Positions 1 to 14,620 of a stretch of 64,000 nucleotides of DNA are shown piece by piece. Location of the stretch: contig OZ251248.1 of assembly GCA_965240325.2 (NCBI GenBank), forward strand, positions 744,001-808,000. Reading direction: 5' to 3'. The position numbers and the translations under genes are program-made. Within the stretch, counting starts at the first letter, position 1. The number at the start of each line of letters is the position of its first letter. The notes under the pieces were generated by a model that had not been told where the DNA came from, made no database searches, and saw only the letters and a list, made by a program, of their open reading frames with translations. The DNA is from Rebecca billardiae RCC1528 (taxonomy: Eukaryota > Haptophyta).

Positions 1-101
1 AGGTGACAACCGACGACTGCGCCACCTGCCTCAGCCTCGACTCGAGCCACCCGGAGCTCTTGGCGCACTACCTCGAGGCGGACTCGATTGGCGGCGTGTA
101 G
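1..101 (+). CDS. 3' end of an unrecognised protein (partial)
   Basis: From position 3 an open frame reads 32 codons to a TAG at 99-101. The peptide begins VTTDDCATCLSLDSSH and ends YLEADSIGGV. It has ordinary mixed composition, unlike the Arg/Ala-rich translations of the GC satellite that follows, so I take it as the true C-terminus of a gene entering from the left. The AG at 1-2 could be the end of an intron. The satellite starts right after the stop, so the 3' UTR would lie in repeat DNA. I do not recognise the family. Confidence 0.45.
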   Translation, partial: VTTDDCATCLSLDSSHPELLAHYLEADSIGGV

Positions 102-3100
102 CTCAGCGTGCGCAGCCGCGCAGCCGCCTTGGTGGAGGCGGTGGGCGCGCGGCACACGGCGGCGGTGCACGGCGTTGACGGCAGTCGCGCGCGCGCGGAG
201 TCGATGGCGGAGGCTGCCTCGGCCGAGTGCGCTCGCGTGCACCGCCGCCGTCGCCGAGCAAGCGTGTCCGCTCGATGTCGCGCGCCGCGGCCGGGCGCGC
301 GGCCGCGGCCGCGGTCGCGTGCGGCGCCGCGCCGTGCCGCGCCGCCGCCTCGCCGGAAGCGGCGGGCGCGCGGCGCGCGGCGGCGGCACGCGGCGATGAC
401 GGCAGTCGCGCGCGCGTGGAGTCGATGGCGAAGGCTGCCTCGGCCGAGTGCGCTCGCGTGCACCGCCGCCGCCGCCGAGCACACGTGTCAGCTCGATGCC
501 GCACGCCGCGGCTGGGCGCGCGGCCGCGGCCGCGGCCGCGTGCGGCCAACGCGGCCGCGCGGCCGCGCCGCGCCGCGCCGCCGCCTCGCCGAAGGCGGCG
601 GGCGCGCGGCGCGCGGCGGCGGCACGCGGGGATGACGGCAGTCGCGCGCGCGTGGAGTCGATGGCGGAGACTGCATCGGCCGAGTGCGCTCGCGTGCACC
701 GCCGCCGCCGCCGAGCGCGCGTGTCAGCTCGATGCCGCGCGCCGCGGCCGGGCGCGCGGCCGCCCCCGCGGCCGCGTGCGGCGCCGCGCCGCGCCGCGCC
801 GCCGCCTCGCCGAAGGCGGCGGGCGCGCGGCGCGCGGCGGCGGCACGCGGCGATGACGGCAGTCGCGCGCGCGTGGAGTCGATGGCGGAGACTGCATCGG
901 CCGAGTGCGCTCGCGTGCACCGCCGCCGCCGCCGAGCACGCGTGTCAACTCGATGCCGCGCGCCGCGGCCGGGCGCGCGGCCGCGGCCGCGGCCGCGTGC
1001 GGCGCCGCGCCGCGCCGCGCCGCCGCCTCGCCGGGGGCGGCGGGCGCGCGGCGCGCGGCGGCGGCACGCGGCGATGACGGCAGTCGCGCGCGCGTGGAGT
1101 CGATGGCGAAGGCTGCCTCGGCCGAGTGCGCTCGCGTGCACCGCCGCCGCCGCCGAGCACACGTGTCAGCTCGATGCCGCGCGCCGCGGCTGGGCGCGCG
1201 GCCGCGGCCGCGGCCGCGTGCGGCCAACGCGGCCGCGCGGCCGCGCCGCGCCGCGCCGCCGCCTCGCCGAAGGCGGCGGGCGCGCGGCGCGCGGCGGCGG
1301 CACGCGGCGATGACGGCAGTCGCGCGCGGGTGGAGTCGATGGCGGAGACTGCATCGGCCGAGTGCGCTCGCGTGCACCGCCGCCGCCGCCGAGCACGCGT
1401 GTCAACTCGATGCCGCGCGCCGCGGCCGGGCGCGCGGCCGCCCCCGCGGCCGCGTGCGGCGCCGCGCCGCGCCGCGCCGCCGCCTCGCCGGGGGCGGCGG
1501 GCGCGCGGCGCGCGGCGGCGGCACGCGGCGATGACGGCAGTCGCGCGCGCGTGGAGTCGATGGCAAAGGCTGCCTCGGCCGAGTGCGCTCGCGTGCACCG
1601 CCGCCGCCGCCGAGCACGCGTGTCAACTCGATGCCGCGCGCCGCGGCCGGGCGCGCGGCCGCCCCCGCGGCCGCGTGCGGCGCCGCGCCGCGCCGCGCCG
1701 CCGCCTCGCCGGGGGCGGCGGGCGCGCGGCGCGCGGCGGCGGCACGCGGCGATGACGGCAGTCGCGCGCGCGTGGAGTCGATGGCGAAGGCTGCCTCGGC
1801 CGAGTGCGCTCGCGTGCACCGCCGCCGCCGCCGAGCACACGTGTCAGCTCGATGCCGCGCGCCGCGGCTGGGTGCGCGGCCGCGGCCGCGGCCGCGTGCG
1901 GCCAACGCGGCCGCGCGGCCGCGCCGCGCCGCGCCGCCGCCTCGCCGAAGGCGGCGGGCGCGCGGCGCGCGGCGGCGGCACGCGGCGATGACGGCAGTCG
2001 CGCGTGGGTGGAGTCGATGGCGGAGACTGCATCGGCCGAGTGCGCTCGCGTGCACCGCCGCCGCCGCCGAGCACGCGTGTCAACTCGATGCCGCGCGCCG
2101 CGGCCGGGCGCGCGGCCGCGGCCGCGGCCGCGTGCGGCGCCGCGCCGCGCCGCGCCGCCGCCTCGCCGGGGGCGGCGGGCGCGCGGCGCGCGGCGGCGGC
2201 ACGCGGCGATGACGGCAGTCGCGCGCGCGTGGAGTCGATGGCGGAGACTGCATCGGCCGAGTGCGCTCGCGTGCACCGCCGCCGCCGCCGAGCGCGCGTG
2301 TCAGCTCGATGCCGCGCGCCGCGGCCGGGCGCGCGGCCGCGGCCGCGGCCGCGTGCGGCGCCGCGCCGCGCCGCGCCGCCGCCTCGCCGGGGGCGGCGGG
2401 CGCGCGGCGCGCGGCGGCGGCACGCGGCGATGACGGCAGTCGTGCGCGCGTGGAGTCGATGGCGGAGACTGCATCGGCCGAGTGCGCTCGCGTGCACCGC
2501 CGCCGCCGCCGAGCGCGCGTGTCAGCTCGATGCCGCGCGCCGCGGCCGGGCGCGCGGCCGCGGCCGCGGCCGCGTGCGGCGCCGCGCCGCGCCGCGCCGC
2601 CGCCTCGCCGGGGGCGGCGGGCGCGCGGCGCGCGGCGGCGGCACGCGGCGATGACGGCAGTCGCGCGCGCGTGGAGTCGATGGCGGAGACTGCCTCGGCC
2701 GAGTGCGCTCGCGTGCACCGCCGCCGCCGCCGAGCACGCGTGTCAGCTCGATGCCGCGCGCCGCGGGCGGGCGCGCGGCCGCGGCCGCGGCCGCGTGCGG
2801 CCAACGCGGCCGCGCGGCCGCGCCGCGCCGCGCCGCCTCCTCGCCGGAAGTGGCGGGCGCGCGGCGCGCGGCGGCGGCACGCGGCGATGACGGCAGTCCC
2901 GCGCGGCCGCGCCCCGCCGCGCCGCCTCCTCGCCGAAGGCGGCGGGCGCGCGGCGCGCGGCGGCGGCACGCGGCGATGACGGCAGTCCCGCGCGCGTGGA
3001 GTTGATGGCGGAGACTGCCTCGGCCGAGTGCGCTCGCGCGCGCCGCCGTCGAGCACGCGTGTTAGCTCGATGCCGCGGCCATGCGCCCATGCGCGGCCGC

Positions 3101-3480
3101 CCCCGCGCGCGGCCAACACGGCCGCGCCGCCGCACCGCCGCGCCGCGGCCTCGGCGAAGGCGGCAGGCGCGCAGCGCGGCGCGTGGCGGTGGCGCGTGTC
3201 GACTGTGGCAGACTGACGCGTAGAGACGATGGTGGAGGTGGCCCCGGCTGAGCGTGCTCGCGCGCACCGCTGCCTCTGCCGAGGCGTCGGTGCGCACGCA
3301 TGCGCAGTCGCGGCCTCGGCCGCTTGCGCACGCGCGCTCGGCCGCGGCGCACTGCATTGAGCTGACATGCGCGCTCGGCGGCGGTGGCGGTGCCTGCGAG
3401 CTTAGCGTCGACGTCGTGCCCGCGCGTCCCACTCGCCTCGCGCTCACGCCACCGACATGATGTCTGCTGCGTGGGCGTGG
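102..3480. repeat. GC-rich satellite with 221/236-bp units in a 678-bp higher-order pattern
   Basis: The marker TCGATGGCG recurs at 201, 422, 658, 879, 1100, 1336, 1557, 1778, 2014, 2235, 2456 and 2677. A degenerate copy sits at 3002. Spacings are 221 or 236 bp; the longer unit carries about 15 extra bases containing CCAACGCGGCC. From 422 the order 236-221-221 repeats three times (starts 422, 1100, 1778), giving a 678-bp trimer. Units also share diagnostic variants: GCGAAGGCTGCC in the 236-bp unit, mostly GCGGAGACTGCA in the others. Copies decay at both edges; a truncated copy lies near 2890-2985 and diverged copies run to about 3480. The many long open frames here on both strands follow from composition and phase and are not genes. 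Confidence 0.93.
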
Positions 3481-5145
3481 CACATTGGCCGAGGCTAAGG
3501 TGGAATCGCGCGGCGCGGCGCGGCGCGGCGCGGCGCGGCGGCGCTGCTGCTGAGCACTCGATGGCGGGCGCGGGCGCTCTGGATGCGCAGCCCAGCGGCC
3601 GCGCCTGATGCCATGCTCGGCGGCACACAGGCCGAGGCTGTGGAATCGCGCGGCGCGGCGCGGCGCGGCGGCGCCGCTGTAGGCGGCGCCGTAGTCCGCG
3701 TAGCTACCGTAGTGGTGACCCGCCACGCGGCCACCCGGGAGTCGCGGGCCCAAGTGCGCCTGACTCTGAGTCGTAGGCTACATACGCTTATCACGCGGCG
3801 GGCCACCCCGCAGGATGACAGCAGGATCCGCGTTACGCCGCGGGCCGAGCTACTTATCGGTGGCGGATGCGTGGGATGATGCCATGATCGACGCGACGGA
3901 TTGTCATTGATGACCACGACTCATCGCAGTATGATACAGTCGTCATACTAATACTGCTTCATTACTTGGCCCGCTTAGCTGCTTTAGCTTACGTACCGCG
4001 TACGTAATTCAGCTTGCAGTAGGCTGCTGGCTCGGCTCCCGCTGATCATTCAGCATACTGAGAATAATATTGCGGCGGCCCGACGATCAGCGCCTATCAG
4101 TCTGGCGCGGCGGAATAATATCATATCAGCCGCACAGACTCTGCGCTGTAGTACGTACGTCGCGCGTATATATACGCGGTGACGAGCAGGCAATGTCTCA
4201 ACTGGCACATCAGTCTCACTGTCTCCGACAGACCACGGTCATTACAGGCTTCGGTCCGAACAGCCGGCGAGTGCCATCAATCAGTCGGCCAGTCACTGGC
4301 CAGTCCCGAGTCCGGGCTCGCGGTCTCTTCAGTGTAAGTGTGACGGCGCTCAGGGTTCATCATCGTCAGCATCGTCATCATCAGGCCATATCTCACTCAT
4401 CAGCTTCAGCGCGGCCGCTGTGGCCCGCCTGTCCGGGCCGTGCCAGTCAGCCATCGCAAGTTTGGCTTGGGCCCGGCGGTGGCGGCGCCTGCAGGCGGCT
4501 CCGACGGCAGTTAGGCACTTAGGCCGGCAGCGTGCCCGGCCTGAGTGGCGGCACGCCACTGGTTGACGCGGTCATCACGCCGTGAGTCGGCCGCGCAGGC
4601 AGCGGGCGGGGCTGGCATGGACGTTGCCACTGCCTTTCGGGCTCACGCTGTGCGCGACCGTTCAGTGCCGAAGTGGCGCCGCCGCAGGACAGCGCCGGCA
4701 TACGTGCAGCGCTCGAAGCTTGTCTGGTCATCACGAGCGCGTGACAGTGCGGCGTGCTGCCACGAACGAGGCATCGGTCTAGACAGATCTCATTCAAGGG
4801 CGCGCGCCGGCGCTTGCCGCCTGTGCATCGACGTCGATCTCTATCCACGCCAGCGCCGTGGTGCAGGCGTCGTGCGTGACTGCACGGCGTTGGTTGTGGC
4901 AAAGAGCTGCTCATTACAGAGGCTTGTGGCTAGGCGCGACGCCGCTCGAGCAGCCTCATCGCCGCCATTATGAAGCTCGACGATAGATGGCGGCGCCGGC
5001 CGGGCGCCATCATGACGGCGGTACTACTATGGATTCATTTGCTCCGGAACCAGACGGAGCTCTCGTCCGGTCGAAGGAAACGGAATTCAAGCTAAACGAA
5101 CAGCTGTCCGTTGCACGGAGGCCTTCCGGCCGTGAACGGCCCGGC
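3481..5145. other. non-coding spacer after the satellite
   Basis: No open frame here has recognisable protein character. A CGGCG run lies at about 3505-3545, with a second shorter one near 3650-3670. Lower-GC stretches rich in TAAT and ATAAT lie around 3900-4130. The rest is ordinary mixed sequence. I see no RNA gene. Confidence 0.5.
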
Positions 5146-5501
5146 GAGGTCGCCACGACGTCGTGGCGACCTCGCTGAGGTCGCCACGACGTCGTGGCGA
5201 CATCCGGATGTCGCCACGACGTCGCCACGATCTCGCTGCGACATTCAATGTCGCCACGAGATCGTGGCGACGTCGTGGCGACATCGGACAGTGTCGCCAC
5301 GATCTCGTGGCGACATCCGGATGTCGCCACGAGATCGTGGCGATTTCGTGGCGACATCCGGATGTCGCCACGAGATCGTGGCGAAGTCGCCACGATCTCG
5401 TGGCGACGGCTGCGAGGTCGCTACGAGGTCGCCACGAAAGCTTAGACTCCAACACTGATTTCTTTTTATTCTCGCAGCGACCTCGTGGCGACATCACCCC
5501 T
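5146..5501. repeat. array of nested palindromes built on an 11-bp unit
   Basis: The array alternates the 11-mer GTCGCCACGAC (or ...GAT/GAG) with its reverse complement, giving 22-bp palindromes such as GTCGCCACGA-nn-TCGTGGCGAC. These are often joined by the 8-bp palindrome ATCCGGAT, as at 5211-5218, 5316-5323 and 5356-5363. The dense block runs to about 5440 and one stray half-copy follows near 5475-5501. Both strands translate into repetitive VATSWRHPD-like peptides, which are a by-product of the repeat. Confidence 0.9.
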
Positions 5502-5880
5502 TTGCACCCTCCGCCCACGCTACACGCTACGGGGCTTGGTAGAGACACAGTATCGTCGCCACTGTCTTTGTAGTTGTACCGTCCTGGTCAGTCCGGACTC
5601 CGGCGTGGCGGCGTCGGCACCCCGGCCTTGAGATCAGGGATGGCGGCCGCGCCGCCCGCCGCTCACTAGCCGCCGCTTGCGCCGCTGATGCTCCGGAGCC
5701 GTCGAAAGGACTCTGCACTACTACGTACTGCAAATAGTATAGACACTATAGCAGCCTGCTGCATTTCTGCCCAGGCCAGGCCCAGCGGCAAGGCTGCCAT
5801 CACGTTCGGGCATCAGCGCCGGCACGCCGCCGCGGGCCCGGCACGTGCGCCTGGCAGTGGCCACGGCTGACGCGGACGTC
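5502..5880. other. spacer downstream of katanin
   Basis: Nothing coding was found. This is the 3' flank of the minus-strand katanin gene. Confidence 0.4.
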
Positions 5881-8884
<3,004 letters not shown>

Positions 8885-9961
8885 ATGGGCTGTGGCGCGA
8901 GCTCGGCCACCCCCCCCGAGGGGGCGAAGCCGGAGGAGCCCGCGGCGAAAGCGTCGCCAGAGCCGGCAACTCCTGCGGCGAGCGGGGAAGCCGACAAGTC
9001 CGGCGCATCCCCCGCGAGCGCGTCGGCGCAGCCGGCCAAGCCAGCCGCGGAGGGCGGCGGCAGCAGCGAGGGCGCGGCTAAGCCCGCCGAGCCCACCCCC
9101 GAGCCGGCGGCAGCATCCAGCCCGCCGCCGCCCGCCCCGGCGGCATCGACCCCGGCGCGCGAAACACCGCCCGAGAAGACGTCCACCGTGCTGCCCAAGC
9201 ACGTCGGCGCGGACGAGCTCGGCCAGCTCTGCCAGGCCACGAACTTTGACCGCAAGCAGGTCGAGCGGCTGTATGAGGTCTTCAAAGTGATCTCCAGCAT
9301 GTGCGTGGCACGCGCGCGCGCGCGCCGCGGGGATGGCCTGCTGGCGCCCGCCGCCGCGTGCCCGCCGCGCGCGCCGCGCGCGCCGCGCGCCGGGGCGGGC
9401 GCCTCGGGTCGCGGGGCGAGCGGGCGCGGGCCGGCGCTCGTCTCACGCGCGTGCGCCCCTGCCGCGCGCGCGGTGCCGCGGCCGCCCGTCCCTCCGCGCG
9501 CATGCTTGCGCAGCGGGCGCGACGACGGCTTCATCGACAAGTCGGAGTTCGAGCAGGCGCTCGGGCTGCGCCCGTCGCTCTTCGTCGACCGCATATTCCG
9601 CATATTCGACAAGAATCGCGACGCCAACATTGCCTTTGACGAGTTTGTCCACGGGCTGTCTGTCTTCAGCCCGCGCGCCTCGCGCGACGAGAAAGCAGCG
9701 TTTGCGTACCGAATCTACGACCTGGACGAGGACGGCAAGATCTCGCGCGAGGACCTGCGGCAGATGGTGCGCTCGACGGTGACGGAGAGGAAGCTCGACG
9801 TCAACGACGAGCAGCTCGACGAGCTCGTGACCGTCACCTTCTCGCAGGGCGGCGCGGCGGGCAGCGACCACCTCGAGCTCGAGGCGTTTACGTCGCTCGT
9901 CAAGCAGCGGCCGGCAATGATCGCAAACATGACGATCGCGAGCCTCTCGGTGTCGAGATGA
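8885..9961 (+). CDS. EF-hand calcium sensor, calcineurin-B/CBL-like, with acylation signal
   Basis: Exons 8885-9300 and 9514-9961 give 287 residues. The protein starts MGCGASS: Gly2 is a classic N-myristoylation site and Cys3 a likely palmitoylation site. A Pro/Ala/Glu-rich linker occupies about residues 8-100. A CBL/calcineurin-B-like core follows. Hand 1 is degenerate (GRDDGFIDKSEF, 140-151). Hand 2 is DKNRDANIAFDE, 171-182. Hand 3 is DLDEDGKISRED, 208-219, with Asp at the last position. Hand 4 is degenerate. The 213-bp intron is almost pure G+C; splicing restores ISS-IGRDDGF, matching CBL proteins. Likely role: membrane-tethered Ca2+ switch for a kinase or phosphatase. The partner is not visible. 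Confidence 0.88.
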   Translation: MGCGASSATPPEGAKPEEPAAKASPEPATPAASGEADKSGASPASASAQPAKPAAEGGGSSEGAAKPAEPTPEPAAASSPPPPAPAASTPARETPPEKTSTVLPKHVGADELGQLCQATNFDRKQVERLYEVFKVISSMCVARARARRGDGLLAPAAACPPRAPRAPRAGAGASGRGASGRGPALVSRACAPAARAVPRPPVPPRACLRSGRDDGFIDKSEFEQALGLRPSLFVDRIFRIFDKNRDANIAFDEFVHGLSVFSPRASRDEKAAFAYRIYDLDEDGKISREDLRQMVRSTVTERKLDVNDEQLDELVTVTFSQGGAAGSDHLELEAFTSLVKQRPAMIANMTIASLSVSR

Positions 9962-11583
9962 GTGCGCCGCCGCGGTACGCGCAGCCGTACGCGTGGGCGG
10001 TGAGTCGGAGAGTTACTCACTCATCAATCATTGAACTCAGTCAGCAACGGTGACTCGGTGGCATCATCGTCTCGTCACTTACTCATCATGCTAAGCCGTC
10101 AGCCGGGTCAGCACCGTGGGCATCGCCAGACTCATCATGCATCACTCCGAGCATCACGCAGCTCCATAGTCAGTCCTACTGGCACCTACTCCGCTAGTGC
10201 CCGAGTCCGAGTCCCGGCGGGCTCCGGCCGCGCAGACCGGGCCACTCGCCGGTCGGGCCTGCAGAGTGCAGTGCCGGCTGGCGGCTGCCGCAGTGCGGCG
10301 GCCGTTGGCCGAGTCAGGCCGCCCGGGGCCGGCCCGCGGGCGCGGACGAGGCGCGGCGGCCCGCGGCGGGCCCGGGCCCCGCGCCGCAATAATCGCCATC
10401 GGCGGCGGCGCCGCCGCGCCGCCGGCGGCGCCGCCACTGGCTAAAGGATTTCGCCGCGCGTCATTTCGCCCGCCGCCCCGCGCGTTGCTGCGGCGATGAG
10501 TCGTGACGGGCACGGCGGCCGACGCGGCTGCAATCAATCATCAGTAAGATCAGACGTGACTCGATCTTGCTGTCGCAGCTCCGGGACGAACCGTCGTGCC
10601 GGCATAAGCGGGGCCGCCGCGGCGAGTCATCTGCATATCATCGTCGTCATCAATTATTATTTTAATATACGGCAGACTGGTCCATCGTCGCGGACTCGCG
10701 GAGTCGGGAGTGACTGACGGCTGAACTTGAAGTAGGTACTGATAGTGATAAACATCTCGTCCGACGATACTAACGACTGAGACTGTGAGACTGAGGCGGA
10801 CGACCGCCGTCGTATAAATGCGTACTGACGATCGACTATAACAATAATTTAATAATAAGTCAGTTGTCACCGCCGGGAACAAACTGACCGCTGAGACGAC
10901 AGTGTGGCCATGCGGCGACCCACCGTGCCACGGCCGAGTATAGCCCTCTCACGGTCTCACGCCTCTTGACGCCACAGCCTGTATAAGCCACACCGTGAGC
11001 AACGCAGAAGCGGCCATCGGAGCCGATGGCCCGATCCTCATCCGACATGCACACCGTGCAAATTATCAAAATAGCAGAAATGGGAGCAGCTACAGGACGC
11101 ATCCGCCCGCGCGGCACTCGTGTCTCGTCTCTTCTTTACTCACACGTCACAGCCGCGGTTATGCGTGTTGCTGCTCCGGCGGCATCAGCACGCACTCGCG
11201 CCTAGATTGGGCGTGCTGATGGCCGCGGGTCACGGGCAGGCAGGCCTGTCTCAAGTGCTGCCTACATAGTATGAATGAATGACGACGCACGCCGGCACGG
11301 CCCGATCATGACTCATGAGGCTGCGACGCGTGAGTGACACTGCTGATACTGCCGGCAGCACGACTGCACGTTCGGATCATGCACTCGTACAGTATATATT
11401 ATTATTGTCTACTGATGCTGAAATATTATCGCATCACTGCGCTAATCGTGCTTACTGCAAATGTCTGCGCAATTCAGATGCGCAATTCAGATGCAGAACC
11501 AAGTTGCATCAATAGATCGATGATATATTTAACGACGTGGTATGCAACCGGCAAGCGTCAGGCTCATCATCAGAGTGCAGCAT
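9962..11583. other. intergenic, no gene recognised
   Basis: GC-rich low-complexity DNA lies at about 10280-10450. Lower-GC patches lie near 10640-10860 and 11390-11540. Open frames are short and lack domain-like content. Confidence 0.5.
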
Positions 11584-11631
<48 letters not shown>

Positions 11632-11651
11632 TAATTAAGTAAGTAAGTAAG
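11584..11651. repeat. (GA)n and (TAAG)n microsatellite
   Basis: A GA dinucleotide run of about 50 bp (11584-11632, one AA interruption) is followed by TAAGTAAGTAAG. Confidence 0.95.
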
Positions 11652-13679
11652 GTCCCGCTCACAGTCAGCTCCGCCGCGATCTGATAGACTGCAGGGGCCT
11701 GATGAATCCGCGGCCGCCTGACATCTGACGTTCGGATGAATAATAACCGTGCTGCTCGTCGTCGTCGACTTACGCGATGAGTTCCTACTACTTATCTACT
11801 ACCTTGACGTGCCCATCGCCAAGGAGCAGGCTTTGTTCGATGATGACGTGCCCGACCAACGCCAAGGAGCAGGCTCGGTGCTCGATGATGCGACTGCCAA
11901 TGCTCGGGCTTGCTGGCTGCCGCGGGCGAGGGCGCCGAGCAGCATCGCACCGACGGACACGCACGGCTGTATGCTGTATGGAGAGCTCTGTGGAACTTGG
12001 AGCCCGGTTTGGCGCCAACGCGGCGGGCGTACACGGGCCACGGGGCCCGCGGCAGCGGGAAGCGCGCCGCGCGCGGGTGCGGTCGATGACGTTACGGTCC
12101 GCCGGTCCGGACGCCTCTCGCCAGCCGCGGACACGCACAGCGCATCCTCCTCGCACGCTGCTATATTCATCCGGTGCCAAGCGGTGGTTGTGCTGCCGAA
12201 ACCGGCTAGAGTTCCACGGCTGGTCATGGTTCGGCTTGCGACCTCGCCGCTGATGGTGCTTCCGTGCTTGCAAGAAGGTATGCTGTTTAGCAAGAATAAA
12301 GGTACTCTGCGCTTGTCGACGCCCTCTGAAGGTGACTCGGGGTGGATGAGGGGCAGTGGAATGCAGTGCGGGTCGGCATTGACTCTCACTCGTCCAGCGC
12401 GCATGCCACCAGTAGCGCGGATGTGGTGCGCGCACGGCCCGGTAATTGCGGTCGCGGCGTGTGTGTCTGGCCAAGGGAGGTGTCTGGCCCTGGTTGCGGA
12501 GGCACCAGCGGAAGGGCGTTACTCTGGTACAATACTGCTGTGCGACACTACTCTGAATATTATATATGGGTTGGCGCTGCGCGTCAACTTGGGCTGGAAA
12601 CCTGTTTCTGAAACGCATGATGGCACGCCGGGCCGGTAGCCCGAGCTCGGAATTCCGACGCTGCCAACGGCGCCACAGGGGCGCAGCGGCGGGGCTGACG
12701 ACGCGCGCGCGTGTGCACGTCTGACCACGGAGTGCGCGCTGCAATGACTGGCCCGTCCGCAGCACCACGCCCCGCGCTGTGAGTGAGAGTGTGGCCCGCG
12801 CCCAAGCGAGAACGAGGGCCGGGCGGCACTCCGCCGACCTCGCCGGCCGCCGACCAGCCCGCGGCCGCCTGCTGCAGCTCGTGGAACACGCAGTCGCGCG
12901 CTCGCGCGTGGAGGGCGGACCTGCGCGTATGCGCCCACCGGGCTTGCCGCTTCATCCGCTGGCACCGCAGTGCAGGTCGAGCCGTCCGCCGCCCACCGAG
13001 CCGGCGCCACGCCTCGCGCTCGTGCTCGGGCTGAGGCGGCGGCGTGTCGCCCGAGCCGGCGGGGTCGCGCGCGTGCGCGTGGTGGGCAGCCTCGCGCGTG
13101 CGCCCGCCGCGCGCCCCGCGTCTCTCGCTTGGCGCCGCACGCGAGCCGCTCGTCGCGCGACCGAACGAGACGTCAACGCAAGGGCGACCCTTGGAATGGC
13201 GTGGGCTCCCCGCCTTGTCGTCCTTCACGGGACGTCGTCGACGCGAGGCCGCGCGAGGTTGCTCCGATGCTCGTAGTCCAATGCAAGATGATACCCGCGT
13301 GCCGCTATCAGCGCGCCCTTTCGCTCGTGAATTGTCTAGCGAGAAAGTGACGGATCGTGCGAATGTGAAGTGTGAACTCGCGACACGACGAATGCGCCGA
13401 AAATCGCCGATGCGATTCGCGCGAATGCGAGTACGCAAAGCGCCGAACGACGAGCGGCTTTTGACCGAACGACGAGCGGCTTTTGTCCTATCGAGCGCGT
13501 AAGTGGGTACGCGAATTGCGCTTATGTGACCCGGTGGACGGGCCGGTGGTGAGCCGGGCGTCAAATAAAGGCCCGCGACGGGCTGGTCCCCAGCGTGAAG
13601 TCGTGCCTTTGTTCTCGTGGGTTTCCAGAATTAACGAGGTGGTATGCAACGGGCAATGTATACATATTGTACGCGTAAC
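11652..13679. other. intergenic, GC-driven open frames only
   Basis: A short direct duplication lies at about 11807-11875: each copy carries GACGTGCCC, then CGCCAAGGAGCAGGCT. At about 13442-13486 a roughly 23-bp unit, GAACGACGAGCGGCTTTTG, is doubled. Open frames of up to 326 codons on the minus strand have Arg/Ala/Pro-rich composition with no motif, and I do not accept them as genes. Confidence 0.45.
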
Positions 13680-13830
13680 GAAAAGCAATAATGAACAGCC
13701 GATACGGTATAATCTACCACTCACGCAGAGATTCTCATCAGATTCAGCCCGCGAAAATATGTGGGTCGTACTCACCATAATGAACAGCCGATTCGGTATA
13801 ATCTACAACGAGAGATTCTCATAAGATTCA
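13680..13830. repeat. imperfect ~96-bp tandem duplication
   Basis: AATGAACAGCCGATACGGTA near 13690 recurs near 13786 with one change (ATTCGG). The shared block goes on through TATAATCTAC to GAGATTCTCATxAGATTCA. This patch is much lower in GC than its surroundings. Confidence 0.75.
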
Positions 13831-13977
13831 CCACCTGTGCCAATATGCGGATAATCACCTCAAATTTTGGAACCACTCATCTACTCGGCAGCTCGGCGGG
13901 AAATCGGGGTGAATTTGGGCCTTGGTCGGAGGGCACCTCGGCTGATGGCGCCGTGGCGGCATTACCCTCTCCCCGCG

Positions 13978-14620
13978 ACGTCGTAAGCCGCTGCGTGCGC
14001 GGAGGTGCGCGCCACGGCGGCGCCTGGCGGCGCTGCTGTAGGAGGCCACTGTGCAATCTCTCTGCTCGCGCGCTTCGCCCGTCGTCGCCGTTGCAGCGCC
14101 TGCGACCAGCACGCACGCGAGCGAGCGCCGCACTGGCCCAGCAGCCGGGGCAGTCTCAGCCGTCAGTGCGCATGTGCGTCGCGATCTGGTCGGCCCAGGG
14201 CGTGAGGCGCGTCCGGGCGAGGTAGGGCCACCATGGGCGTGCGCCACTCCGCCTCGACCTTGCGCCGGTGGGCATGTTGCGGGCGACCTTGCGAGGCCCG
14301 CGGCATTCCCACCGGCGCAACGGGTCGAGGCGGCGTGCCGCGCGCCCATGGTGGCCCTACCTCGCCCGCACCCGCCTCGCGCCCTGGGCCGACCAGATCG
14401 CGACGCACATGCACGGCTGAGACTGCCCCGACTGCCTGCCGGCAGTGCCGAGTGCGCCGCTCGGCTCGCGCATGCTGGTCGCAGGCGCGGAGACCGGGCG
14501 ACGACGAGCAATGCGCGAGAGGCAAAGAGGAGCGCAGTGGCTTCCTAGAGCAGTGCATCGGGACGCGCCGCCGTGGCGCGCACCTTCGCGCCCGCAGCGG
14601 CTCACGCCGTGCGCGCCACA
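13978..14620. repeat. fold-back (long imperfect inverted) repeat
   Basis: Two arms of about 300 bp meet near 14285. The left arm contains GGTGCGCGCCACGGCGGCGC (about 14013) and GGTAGGGCCACCATGGGCG (14221). Their reverse complements appear near 14570 and 14347. The arms differ by scattered changes and small indels, so this is an old duplication or a decayed fold-back transposon. I could not define target-site duplications. Confidence 0.82.

Noticed and set aside
88-3368. Dozens of overlapping 200-350 codon frames on both strands
   Set aside because: They follow the satellite period, contain only Arg/Ala/Pro/Gly-rich sequence, and exist because the 678-bp trimer keeps phase.
5146-5501. Possible CRISPR array
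   Set aside because: No unique spacers of constant length; repeats are back-to-back palindromes in a eukaryotic genome.
5010-5573. Repetitive VATSWRHPDVATR-like proteins on both strands
   Set aside because: They are translations of the palindromic array; both strands give the same peptide style, as expected from inverted repeats.
11749-13564. Frames of 296-326 codons (both strands)
   Set aside because: Overlapping on both strands, compositionally driven, no motifs.
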